A stretch of 50,050 nt of DNA, taken from NCBI GenBank assembly GCA_963923035.1, contig CAWUKT010000051.1, positions 1 through 50,050 on the forward strand, written 5' to 3'. Of the stretch, positions 1 to 6,931 are shown one piece after another. The translations under genes and the position numbers were made by a program. This stretch comes from CAWUKT01 sp963923035. Lineage in GTDB: Bacteria > Bacteroidota > Bacteroidia > J057 > JADKCL01. The stretch's first letter is position 1. Each line of letters starts with the position of its first letter. The notes beneath the pieces were generated by a model. It searched no databases, was not told where the DNA came from, and worked only from the letters and a program-made list of their open reading frames with translations.

Positions 1-52
1 CACCGATGACCTATTTTGTAGATACTACATTGCGCTTAAACTGACGGCTATG

Positions 53-115
53 CCTTCGACCCAAATGAGTTCGCCTCGGAGGTAAACTAGTTTACCTCGG
101 AGCTAGGACCTCCTA
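53..115. repeat. degenerate 21-bp-period repeat (left edge array)
   Basis: Units starting near 53, 74 and 95 keep a 21-bp period; CCTCGGAG recurs exactly 21 bp apart (74-81 and 95-102). Read on the minus strand, the units resemble those of the array at the right end of the window: ACCTCCGA is shared, and TCTACAAAA at about 14-22 (minus) recalls the right array's TCTACAAA. The array may extend left of the window. From 116 to 273 I see only AT-rich sequence with no gene. Confidence 0.55.
79..98. promoter_or_regulatory. 20-bp perfect palindrome
   Basis: GAGGTAAACTAGTTTACCTC is a perfect palindrome. It lies inside the 21-bp repeat array, so it may be a by-product of the repeat units or a protein-binding site. 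No gene start is adjacent, and the nearest gene (274-1080) points toward it with its 3' end. Confidence 0.4.
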
Positions 116-273
116 AGAATATTTAGAGATCATTTTGTATCCAGCCCCTTTATTTTGCCTTTTCCCATTTTCACCAAATATTCGACGACGCGCTATTTTC
201 CCGGGGCCTAGCTGAAATGGGCGTGAACCATGTATTTCGAACTCCGATACCGGGATCAGTTGCCCCAGTTCCT

Positions 274-1080
274 TTATTCTCCTACCGGAACGCCCAGCAC
301 ATAGGTCCCCATTTTCTTTCCCTTGGCACTCTTCGCAACCTCAATTTCCCAGCGGTAATCCTCCGTTTCGTGGCCCTTCAACAGTTCTCGGACATCATCG
401 AAGGCGTACATGCGGACATAGCTGGCCTGGCCGTCCCACGCATAGCAGAGCGGAATGACCGGGATGAGGTAGGTAAAAATGAGTTGGACGGCGGTGATGG
501 GCCGGGACATCGGGGTCAGGAAGAGGGTGGACAAGGCCGTCAGACTCAGGGAAATCGGCAGCATCAGCCACCAAATGATGGTGGGGATGGTATTGTGGGC
601 GATCTCGTAAATGAGAAGGGGTTGGCGGCTGGATTGGGCTGAGAGGAGGACCTTTTGGGCGAGGTCGGGCGGCAGGTGGTGAAAGCTGTTCACCATGGTC
701 CGCAGACCGGCCGGCACCTTGTCCGGCTGCGTGGCATCGGTCGAATCGGGCCGGTAGTGGACATGGGGCGGGGCAGACGCATTGAATTGACGGACGAATT
801 CCGGATTGGGGTGGAGGTCCGTGAGGAGAAGCGGAATGGGCTCGGCGGCGTCCTCGTTGACGACGGCCATGGCCTCGGGCATGATGCCCCCCGAGCCCGA
901 TCCCAGGTCCACGACCTGGGCCGACGCGTGGGACGACTGCGCTTTGCGGATCAATCCGGCGACGACCTCTTTGGTGCCCATCAGGCGATGCAGCACGACA
1001 ATCAGGCTGGTCATGGGACGGCGCAAAGCCGTCGGGAACCAGGCAAAGTCCTCAAATTCAAACAGGTGAATACGTTTCAT
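274..1080 (-). CDS. class I SAM-dependent methyltransferase-like protein with membrane segments
   Basis: This 268-residue protein has a recognisable SAM-binding motif I, VVDLGSGSGG, at about residues 56-65. An acidic loop, LLTDLHPNP, follows near residue 90, as in Rossmann-fold methyltransferases. Two strongly hydrophobic stretches (about 169-192 and 199-219) lie in the C-terminal half, which is unusual for a soluble methyltransferase and suggests membrane attachment or a lipid-like substrate. The start is supported by a TAGATTTG -7 element on the minus strand about 29 bp upstream. It is a single-gene unit; the neighbouring kinase gene runs the other way. The substrate is unknown. Confidence 0.75.
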   Translation of the reverse strand: MKRIHLFEFEDFAWFPTALRRPMTSLIVVLHRLMGTKEVVAGLIRKAQSSHASAQVVDLGSGSGGIMPEAMAVVNEDAAEPIPLLLTDLHPNPEFVRQFNASAPPHVHYRPDSTDATQPDKVPAGLRTMVNSFHHLPPDLAQKVLLSAQSSRQPLLIYEIAHNTIPTIIWWLMLPISLSLTALSTLFLTPMSRPITAVQLIFTYLIPVIPLCYAWDGQASYVRMYAFDDVRELLKGHETEDYRWEIEVAKSAKGKKMGTYVLGVPVGE

Positions 1081-1108
1081 GGCAAGCAGATTTGGGTAAT
1101 TGATGTTC

Positions 1109-1116
1109 CAAATCTA
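1109..1116 (-). promoter_or_regulatory. -7 element of methyltransferase promoter
   Basis: On the minus strand this reads TAGATTTG, an exact match to the Bacteroidota -7 consensus TAnnTTTG, about 29 bp before the start codon at 1080. No clear TTTG -33 box is seen at the usual distance. Confidence 0.55.
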
Positions 1117-1163
1117 CCGCATTTCGGGTCCACACCCGGGTGATATTCGTCAGGCTGGAAGCC

Positions 1164-1194
1164 AAAAAAGGCCGCCTTGGTTAGGGGCGGCCTT
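1164..1194 (-). terminator. intrinsic terminator (minus strand)
   Basis: AAGGCCGCC (1168-1176) pairs with GGCGGCCTT (1186-1194). On the minus strand the stem runs straight into a run of six T. It has no T-tract on the plus strand, so it serves a minus-strand transcript arising between 1195 and about 1290. Confidence 0.75.
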
Positions 1195-1278
1195 GGGTGC
1201 CTTTGGTTAGAGAAGGCGGTACACAATAGGCTTGAGTGGGAGGTTAGTCCGGATCAATAATCAGTCTTCCGTAGAGTA
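1164..1278 (-). ncRNA. candidate small RNA with intrinsic terminator
   Basis: A minus-strand unit of roughly 115 nt has no convincing open frame but a complete set of transcription signals: an exact TAnnTTTG -7 element (TACATTTG, 1284-1291 minus) and a strong GC hairpin followed by six U residues (1194-1164). The predicted RNA contains a pyrimidine-rich single-stranded stretch and the sequence CTAACCAA twice, once inside the terminator loop. No protein gene upstream could account for the terminator, because the kinase gene to the right is on the other strand. I recognise no known RNA family. Confidence 0.45.
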
Positions 1279-1283
1279 TGCTT

Positions 1284-1291
1284 CAAATGTA
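1284..1291 (-). promoter_or_regulatory. -7 element of candidate small RNA
   Basis: Minus-strand TACATTTG exactly matches TAnnTTTG. A TTTT/TTAA stretch lies about 23 nt further upstream but is not a good -33 box. The next functional element downstream is the terminator at 1194-1164. Confidence 0.45.
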
Positions 1292-1398
1292 GGGCATGAA
1301 GTCATGCACTATTTAAAAGAATGACGCGCGAACCAAGCAATCGAGTGAACGCAGGGGATCATTGAGTCAACGCAAGCCGTGGTAAATGACAGAAAAGG

Positions 1399-1406
1399 TA
1401 TCTTTA
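1399..1406 (+). promoter_or_regulatory. -7 element of propeller kinase promoter
   Basis: TATCTTTA matches TAnnTTTG at seven of eight positions and lies 11 nt before ATG 1418. Because it lies downstream of the possible GTG start at 1379, it favours the ATG at 1418. Confidence 0.5.
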
Positions 1407-1417
1407 CACCGACGGTT

Positions 1418-4258
1418 ATGTTACTGAAATTTCGAATCCACGGAATCCTGATGGGAATTTGGGTCTACCTGCTTTGGGCAGGTGGTGGAACCGTCGTGGC
1501 CCAGGAGCCGGTCCTCAAGCAATTGAGTGACAAGGATGGGCTTCCCTCCCTGGAAGTCTACGAGATCCAGCAGGACTCCAAAGGCTATTTCTGGATTTGT
1601 ACCGAGTCCGGCGTGGTCCGGTACGATGGCTACCAATGCGAATTTGCTCCCCTGGGGGCCGACATTGAGCATTCCGATGTATTCGGCATCATGGAAGACA
1701 GCCAGGGCCGCATCTGGTTCCGCACCCTCAACGGCCGGGTCTGTTATTACCATGAGGGCAACTATTTCAATCCCGCCAACGACGCACTCTGCAAAGCACT
1801 TTCCTTCGAGTCCATGGTCCTCCAGATCATGGAAGGTTCGGGGGGGCTCTATTTCCTTTCCAACCTCAATGGGATCCATGTCCTGGAAGGGGAATCCGTC
1901 ACGCACTACTTCCCGGATTATATCCGCACCGGGATGACCAACGAAATGGGCACCTATGTCGTAGGTTCCACCGGCATCTACGAGCAGGAACCCTCCGGCC
2001 TCTTCGGCTGCATTGAGACCAACCTTCGCAATACCCGGTACTGCAAAAGCCTCCAGCACCAGAAAGACATTTATGTCTCCTACGGCGATGTCCTGGTACG
2101 TTTTGATTCGACCTTTCAACGCCCAGATACCATCCTCACCTCGATCGTGGAAAGGGGCGAGATCATTTCCCTCCATGCCCTCGGAAAGGATACCCTCGTC
2201 CTCGGTACCCGAAACGGAGTCGTCTTCTGGTCCATTTCCCAGGCCACCCCGGTCCAATATCTCCTGCCCGGCAAGTCGGTCTCTTCCTTTTTGAAAGACC
2301 GCAGCGGGGGCTACTGGTATTCTACGCTGGGAAATGGCATCTACCACGAGCCCTTTCCGGGATCCAAGGCCCGCATCAAGTGGCCCGATGATATCCAGGG
2401 ACGGGTATCTTGCCTGCACCTGGACCCCCAGGAGAATCTGTGGATTGGAGGGGAACACAATCAGGTATGGAAATGGGATGGGAAAGAGCTGGACCAACGG
2501 GTGTACTACGTCGAGAACAGTTCGGGCAAGGGCCATATCCGGAAGATTGTCGACGGGGTGGACGGAGACATTTGGGTGATCGGGAAAAAGGTCCTGGTCT
2601 GGATCCACGAGGATGGCCATACCGAGATGGACTTTTGGACGGGGAATACCATCCTGGTAGACGACAACGGTCAGATTTGGTTGGGGGGCACCCACTGTTA
2701 CCGCTTCGAAGCCTTCGAAGGGCGGCTGCATGAGAACCTGGACATGGAGACCCATCTCCCCTTCCGGACCACTGCCCTCGCGAAGACGGGAGATACGCTG
2801 TGGATCGGGAGCAGCCAGGGGCTGATCTACTACCTCGAGGAAACGGGTTTCCGCTACGTCCCCGGACTGAACCAGATTCCCATTGGGGACATCCAGATGC
2901 CCTATATCATGACCAAGGGAGGCTCCCTCTTCCGGATGTCCGGGCAAACGGCCCGTCCCCTGGAGCTGTATCCTCCCATCAACGCCCGGGCCTATTGCAT
3001 GCAAGAGTTCAACGATGAGCTGCTCATCGGAACCAACGAAGGCCTATACCGGGTGAAGGGACAGAGCTCCCGCTTTGACGACCGACTGGGCAAGGTCCGC
3101 ATCTACGACCTGGCGCCCTTCAAAGACACCCTGTTCATTGGCTCTGACCGGGGACTCATTTCATTTCCCTACCAACGCTCCGATCTCCAACCCAATACCC
3201 CCGCCCTCTACCTCGATTCCATCAAGGTCAATGGCAATCTGGTCGCCCCCGACGAGCTGGGGAGCCTGGCCTTCAACGAGAACAATATCCAACTGTTCTA
3301 TACCGGCCTGTTGTTTCCCCGCCGCCCCAGGTACCGCTACCGCCTCAACCAGGAGGATTGGTTCGATGCCGCCTTCCGACAACTCACCCTGAAATTGAGC
3401 CCGGGAAAGTACAAGGTGGAGGTCCAGGCCTTGAATGAAGCCGGGGGAGCGAGTGAATCGATCTTTCTGGATATCTCGATCGCCCTGCCCATCTGGGAAC
3501 AGCCCGCCACCATTGGGCTGGCCATCCTGCTGGTGCTGGCCGTAATCGCCTGGGGCACCCGGCGCTACCTCCGGAAAATCCGATTGGACCACCAGCACCA
3601 ACGCGAGCTCGACCAGGCCAACCTGCGCGTGAGCGAATCCAAAAACCGGGTCCTGGAGCTGGAACAACAGGCCCTGCGGCTCCAAATGAATCCGCATTTC
3701 CTCTTCAATTCCATCAACTCCATCAAGGGCCTCTACGCCCAGGGCAAGGTCAGGGAAGCCATTACCTTCATCCACCATTTCTCCAAGTTCCTCCGGGTCG
3801 TCGTCAACAATGATTCCGCCCTCATCGCGATCAAAGATGAAGTCGCCTTCCTCGACCATTACCTGTCCCTGGAGAAAATGAAGTTCCCCAGCATCAATTT
3901 TGACATCACCGTGGGGCCCGATCTGGACCCCGAACGGATGAACATTCCTTTCATGTTGGTGCAGCCCTACGCGGAAAACGCCATCTTGCACGGGTTGGGG
4001 CCGAAAAAGGGTCCCGGTCATATCCGCATTCATTTTGAGCGGGAGAATGCAGAGTTGGTCAGGGTGATCATTGAAGATGACGGGGTGGGATTGTCGGGGA
4101 AAAAGATCACGCCGAAGAAGACTTCGATGGGAATGCGGATCACGGCGGAGCGCCTCGCGTTGTTCAATGGGGCCCATGCACCGGGGGTGCAGATTCACAA
4201 CCGTCCGGATGGCCCGGGCGTTATCGTTACATTTTTGACCCGTTTCGAGTATGTCTGA
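1418..4258 (+). CDS. two-component propeller sensor histidine kinase (LytS/YehU type)
   Basis: This is a 946-residue sensor kinase. After an N-terminal signal/anchor ending near VVAQ come many Reg_prop-type propeller blades (for example QDSKGYFWICTESGVVRYDG). A Y_Y_Y-like beta domain follows (about residues 605-680), then one membrane helix near 690-710 and a coiled linker. The catalytic part is of the His_kinase/LytS class: QMNPHFLFNSINSIKG carries the phosphorylated His at about residue 760, followed by an ATP-binding domain with QPYAENAILHGL and EDDGVGLSG. The periplasmic propeller is expected to sense an external ligand. The last codons overlap the LytTR regulator by 8 bp, so the two are coupled. 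The start was chosen at ATG 1418 rather than GTG 1379 because of the promoter element between them and because the signal sequence begins there. Confidence 0.9.
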   Translation: MLLKFRIHGILMGIWVYLLWAGGGTVVAQEPVLKQLSDKDGLPSLEVYEIQQDSKGYFWICTESGVVRYDGYQCEFAPLGADIEHSDVFGIMEDSQGRIWFRTLNGRVCYYHEGNYFNPANDALCKALSFESMVLQIMEGSGGLYFLSNLNGIHVLEGESVTHYFPDYIRTGMTNEMGTYVVGSTGIYEQEPSGLFGCIETNLRNTRYCKSLQHQKDIYVSYGDVLVRFDSTFQRPDTILTSIVERGEIISLHALGKDTLVLGTRNGVVFWSISQATPVQYLLPGKSVSSFLKDRSGGYWYSTLGNGIYHEPFPGSKARIKWPDDIQGRVSCLHLDPQENLWIGGEHNQVWKWDGKELDQRVYYVENSSGKGHIRKIVDGVDGDIWVIGKKVLVWIHEDGHTEMDFWTGNTILVDDNGQIWLGGTHCYRFEAFEGRLHENLDMETHLPFRTTALAKTGDTLWIGSSQGLIYYLEETGFRYVPGLNQIPIGDIQMPYIMTKGGSLFRMSGQTARPLELYPPINARAYCMQEFNDELLIGTNEGLYRVKGQSSRFDDRLGKVRIYDLAPFKDTLFIGSDRGLISFPYQRSDLQPNTPALYLDSIKVNGNLVAPDELGSLAFNENNIQLFYTGLLFPRRPRYRYRLNQEDWFDAAFRQLTLKLSPGKYKVEVQALNEAGGASESIFLDISIALPIWEQPATIGLAILLVLAVIAWGTRRYLRKIRLDHQHQRELDQANLRVSESKNRVLELEQQALRLQMNPHFLFNSINSIKGLYAQGKVREAITFIHHFSKFLRVVVNNDSALIAIKDEVAFLDHYLSLEKMKFPSINFDITVGPDLDPERMNIPFMLVQPYAENAILHGLGPKKGPGHIRIHFERENAELVRVIIEDDGVGLSGKKITPKKTSMGMRITAERLALFNGAHAPGVQIHNRPDGPGVIVTFLTRFEYV

Positions 4259-4979
4259 GATCTTCCATGTCCTGATCGTTGATGATGATGAGGCCGCCAT
4301 TGCGGCCCTGTCGCAGGAGATCGACCTGTTTGTGCCGAACCTGAGCGTGATTGGGTCGGCGAACAAGATCGACGAGGCGGTGCGCCGCATCGACCGGCTC
4401 AAGCCGGACATTGTCTTGCTGGACATCCAGCTTCAGGAAGGCCTCGGATTCGACATCCTCCAGCAGGTCCAGTGGTCCGATTTCCATTTGATCTTCACCA
4501 CCGCCTATCCCCAGTACGCCATCGACGCCTTCAAGGTCGATGCCCTGGACTACCTGCTCAAACCCGTTCAGGGAACCGATTTGCAGGCCACCCTGGAGCG
4601 CCTCGAAGCCTCCCAACCCACTCCTGCCACCCAGGCCAGCACCCCCGATCCGGAGAAGGTGGTGCTGACCAGCTTGGGCGAAATCTACCTGTTCAGTCCG
4701 GACGAGATCGTCCGGTGTGCCGCCAGCAGCAATTACAGCGAGTTTCACCTGGCCGATGGTGGCAAGCTCCTCATTTCGAAGACCCTCAAGGAATCCGAGA
4801 CCGAACTGGACCCGGGCATCTTTCTCCGCGTCCACAAGTCCCATATCGTCAATGTCCGCTTCATCAAGCGCTTCCATACCCGGGACCACCTCCTGATCCT
4901 GAAGGATGGGACGGAGATTCCGGTCTCTCAACGCCGGAAGTCGGAAGTGGTCCAACGCATCCGGGCCTTTGGGAATTGA
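4251..4979 (+). CDS. LytTR-family response regulator
   Basis: This 242-residue regulator is the cognate partner of the kinase it overlaps. The receiver domain has the acidic pocket VDDDE (10-14), the phospho-acceptor Asp58 in LLDIQL, and Lys104 in YLLKP. A linker of about 15 residues rich in Pro, Thr and Gln leads to a C-terminal LytTR DNA-binding domain (about 145-242) with the typical FLRVHKSHIVN segment. LytTR proteins bind direct repeats upstream of target promoters. The targets are not evident here; the AhpD-like gene downstream has its own promoter. Confidence 0.93.
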   Translation: MSEIFHVLIVDDDEAAIAALSQEIDLFVPNLSVIGSANKIDEAVRRIDRLKPDIVLLDIQLQEGLGFDILQQVQWSDFHLIFTTAYPQYAIDAFKVDALDYLLKPVQGTDLQATLERLEASQPTPATQASTPDPEKVVLTSLGEIYLFSPDEIVRCAASSNYSEFHLADGGKLLISKTLKESETELDPGIFLRVHKSHIVNVRFIKRFHTRDHLLILKDGTEIPVSQRRKSEVVQRIRAFGN

Positions 4980-5035
4980 GGAGTGGGGAAATGGAAAATG
5001 TCCCCACCCAGATGGATTGATGGCGCGTTCCGGCT

Positions 5036-5043
5036 TACCTTTG
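5036..5043 (+). promoter_or_regulatory. -7 element of AhpD-like gene promoter
   Basis: TACCTTTG is an exact TAnnTTTG match, 17 nt before ATG 5061. An ATTG at 5016-5019 sits 16 nt upstream as a possible -33 box. It argues against the upstream in-frame start at 4983. Confidence 0.6.
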
Positions 5044-5060
5044 CCCAAATCCATTCCGTT

Positions 5061-5621
5061 ATGCCCCGAATTGAAGTCATCTCCCACGCCGATGCCACCG
5101 GCGAACTCAAAGACATCTACGATGGTCTCGTCAAAAGCCGCGGCCAACTCGCCCGGGTCCACCAGATCCAGAGCCTGCGTCCCAAGAGCATCACGGCCCA
5201 CATGGACCTGTACATGGAGATCATGTACTCCCGGTCCGAGCTGTCCCGCGCCGACCGGGAACTGCTGGGCACGGCCGTTTCCATCGCCAATGGCTGCCAC
5301 TATTGCACCCGCCACCACGGCGAGGCGCTGAACAAGTACTGGAAAGACGATGCGCGGTTGGAGCAATTCGTGCAGGGGGAATGGGAAACGGTATTGGATG
5401 CGCGCCAACTCGCGATGGCTGAGTTTGCGAAAGGGCTGACCCAAAATCCGGCCGCCCATGAAGACCAGGACTTTACGGATACCTTGCGGGTCCACGGACT
5501 CTCCGACGCGGCGATTCTGGATGCCGTGCTGGTGACGGCCTATTTCAATTTTGTGAACCGGATGGTCTTGTCCTTGGGGATTGAGTTGGAGGAAGATGGT
5601 GGAAAAGGCTACCGCTACTGA
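5061..5621 (+). CDS. carboxymuconolactone decarboxylase/AhpD-like peroxidase-related protein
   Basis: The 186-residue product has the AhpD-like core: ANGCHYCTRHHGEAL carries the redox pair Cys79 and Cys82 with His85 and His86. Proteins of this family (peroxidase-related, CMD domain) are all-helical and act as thiol-dependent hydroperoxide reductases or hydrogen-relay proteins; the actual substrate cannot be read from the sequence. The C-terminal half is a partial second helical repeat (LSDAAILDAVLVTAYFNFVNR) common to this family. ATG 5061 was chosen because a promoter element ends 17 nt before it and homology-like sequence starts there. Its stop codon lies in a hairpin shared with the convergent gene. 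Confidence 0.85.
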   Translation: MPRIEVISHADATGELKDIYDGLVKSRGQLARVHQIQSLRPKSITAHMDLYMEIMYSRSELSRADRELLGTAVSIANGCHYCTRHHGEALNKYWKDDARLEQFVQGEWETVLDARQLAMAEFAKGLTQNPAAHEDQDFTDTLRVHGLSDAAILDAVLVTAYFNFVNRMVLSLGIELEEDGGKGYRY

Positions 5622-5636
5622 CCCGCTGAGCGGGTC
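5620..5636. terminator. short GC hairpin between convergent genes
   Basis: GACCCGC and GCGGGTC flank a TGA loop. The hairpin overlaps the stop codons of both convergent genes. There is no T-tract on either side, so it may stall transcription or protect 3' ends rather than act as a classical terminator. Confidence 0.4.
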
Positions 5637-6859
5637 TACCGAGCCGGGGTTTTCCTGCTCCGTTTAAGCAGGATCAGGGCGATGATCACCAGCCCCACTC
5701 CCAGGAGCAGCATTCCCCCGGCAATTCCCATGATCAACCATTTCTCGTTGGCCCTTTTCTCCTCCGACAATTGCAGCTCCATCTTCGCCTTTCTCAATTC
5801 GCTGTCCAGGTTCTCTTCCTTCAGGTCCATCCGCTCCCGTAGCTCCCGGATTCGCTCATTCTCAACGATCTCCTGCAAGGAATCTTTGTAGGCGGTGAAA
5901 CTGCGAAAGGCAAAATAGGCACTGCGGTAGTCCCGGGTTTCGGCGAAGAATTTCGCCTCCTCCTCCTTCGCCAGTTGGATGCGGAAGGGGACTCCCGAGG
6001 CTTCGGAATGGGTGATCATGGAATCGAGGTGGGCCCGGGACAATGCAATATTGCCCAGTTTCCGTTCGGCCCGGGACTGCACCCCGAAGGCGTAGGCCAG
6101 CTGTTCGTGAAAGTTGGTTCCCTGGGCCAGGTTGATCGCCAATTGGGCGTATTCGAGGGCGCGGGGAAGGTTCTCCAATTGGATATAGACCGAGCCCATA
6201 TTGGCCGCGATCATGGCCCGGCTGCGGATGTCGGCCGGCTCGGCCACCTGTCTCGCCTTTTCGTACATCTCCAGCGCCTCCCGGTAATTGTCCATGGACT
6301 TGTACACCCCTCCCAGGTTATTGAAAATGGTTTGCTGGTAATGCCGGGGGGTATTGGGATTGATGAGGTCCCGGGCAGCAAAGAGCTCTTTGTGGCCCTC
6401 GGCGTGCTTGGAATGGTTGAGGTGGGCGGCACTGAGATTGATGTGGGTGCGGATCAACAAATTGGAATCCCCGACCACTTCGGCCCGTTGGAGGGCCTGG
6501 GTCAGGAAGGTAATCGCCTCCTCGTAGTGGTTCAGACGTACGTGGACCATGCCGAGGTCGGTATAGGAAGCCGCAATCAGGGAATCGTTGTCCAGGGCTT
6601 CGGCCGATTCCAGCATCGCTTCGGCGTAGCGTTCGCTCTTGACCGGATTGATATAGAGCGAAGTAGACAACAATTGTCGGTAGCCCTTCCATTGTTCCAC
6701 GGAGGGGGTTTCCTGCTTGAGCGCACGTTCTAAACTGTCGGAATTGAAGGGGGCTGCGGAGAGGAACAGGGGAAATAAAAAGAGAATCAAGGCCAATTGC
6801 CTTCTGCGCAGGGCATGGGCGAGCTTTCGCGGGGGGCACGGGAGAAGGAACATGGTCAT
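5636..6859 (-). CDS. TPR membrane protein, kinase-less paralogue of adjacent TPR histidine kinases
   Basis: The 407-residue protein has a signal sequence (about 20-36), then a TPR domain covering about residues 60-330 (for example YTDLGMVHVRLNHYEEAI and FNNLGGVYKSMDNYREALEMY). A coiled coil follows (330-372), then one membrane helix (374-398) and a basic tail, after which it stops. It shares the order, the repeat spacing and even the phrase YKDSLQE with the two kinase genes upstream (6932-8899, 8976-10946), but lacks the HisKA and ATPase domains. It is therefore a sensor without an output module, by C-terminal loss or by design. It may form heterodimers with the neighbouring kinases; this is inference. 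The upstream sequence contains TATCTTTC, near the -7 consensus. Confidence 0.85.
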   Translation of the reverse strand: MTMFLLPCPPRKLAHALRRRQLALILFLFPLFLSAAPFNSDSLERALKQETPSVEQWKGYRQLLSTSLYINPVKSERYAEAMLESAEALDNDSLIAASYTDLGMVHVRLNHYEEAITFLTQALQRAEVVGDSNLLIRTHINLSAAHLNHSKHAEGHKELFAARDLINPNTPRHYQQTIFNNLGGVYKSMDNYREALEMYEKARQVAEPADIRSRAMIAANMGSVYIQLENLPRALEYAQLAINLAQGTNFHEQLAYAFGVQSRAERKLGNIALSRAHLDSMITHSEASGVPFRIQLAKEEEAKFFAETRDYRSAYFAFRSFTAYKDSLQEIVENERIRELRERMDLKEENLDSELRKAKMELQLSEEKRANEKWLIMGIAGGMLLLGVGLVIIALILLKRSRKTPAR

Positions 6860-6931
6860 TTAGTTAGAGGGAGTTACCCGAAAGATAGGAATTTTCCCCT
6901 TTTCCTGCTGTTCATTCCCCCATTTCCCTTG

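Noticed and set aside
1379..1417. Upstream GTG start for the propeller kinase
   Set aside because: A -7 promoter element lies between 1379 and the ATG at 1418, and the signal sequence begins at the latter.
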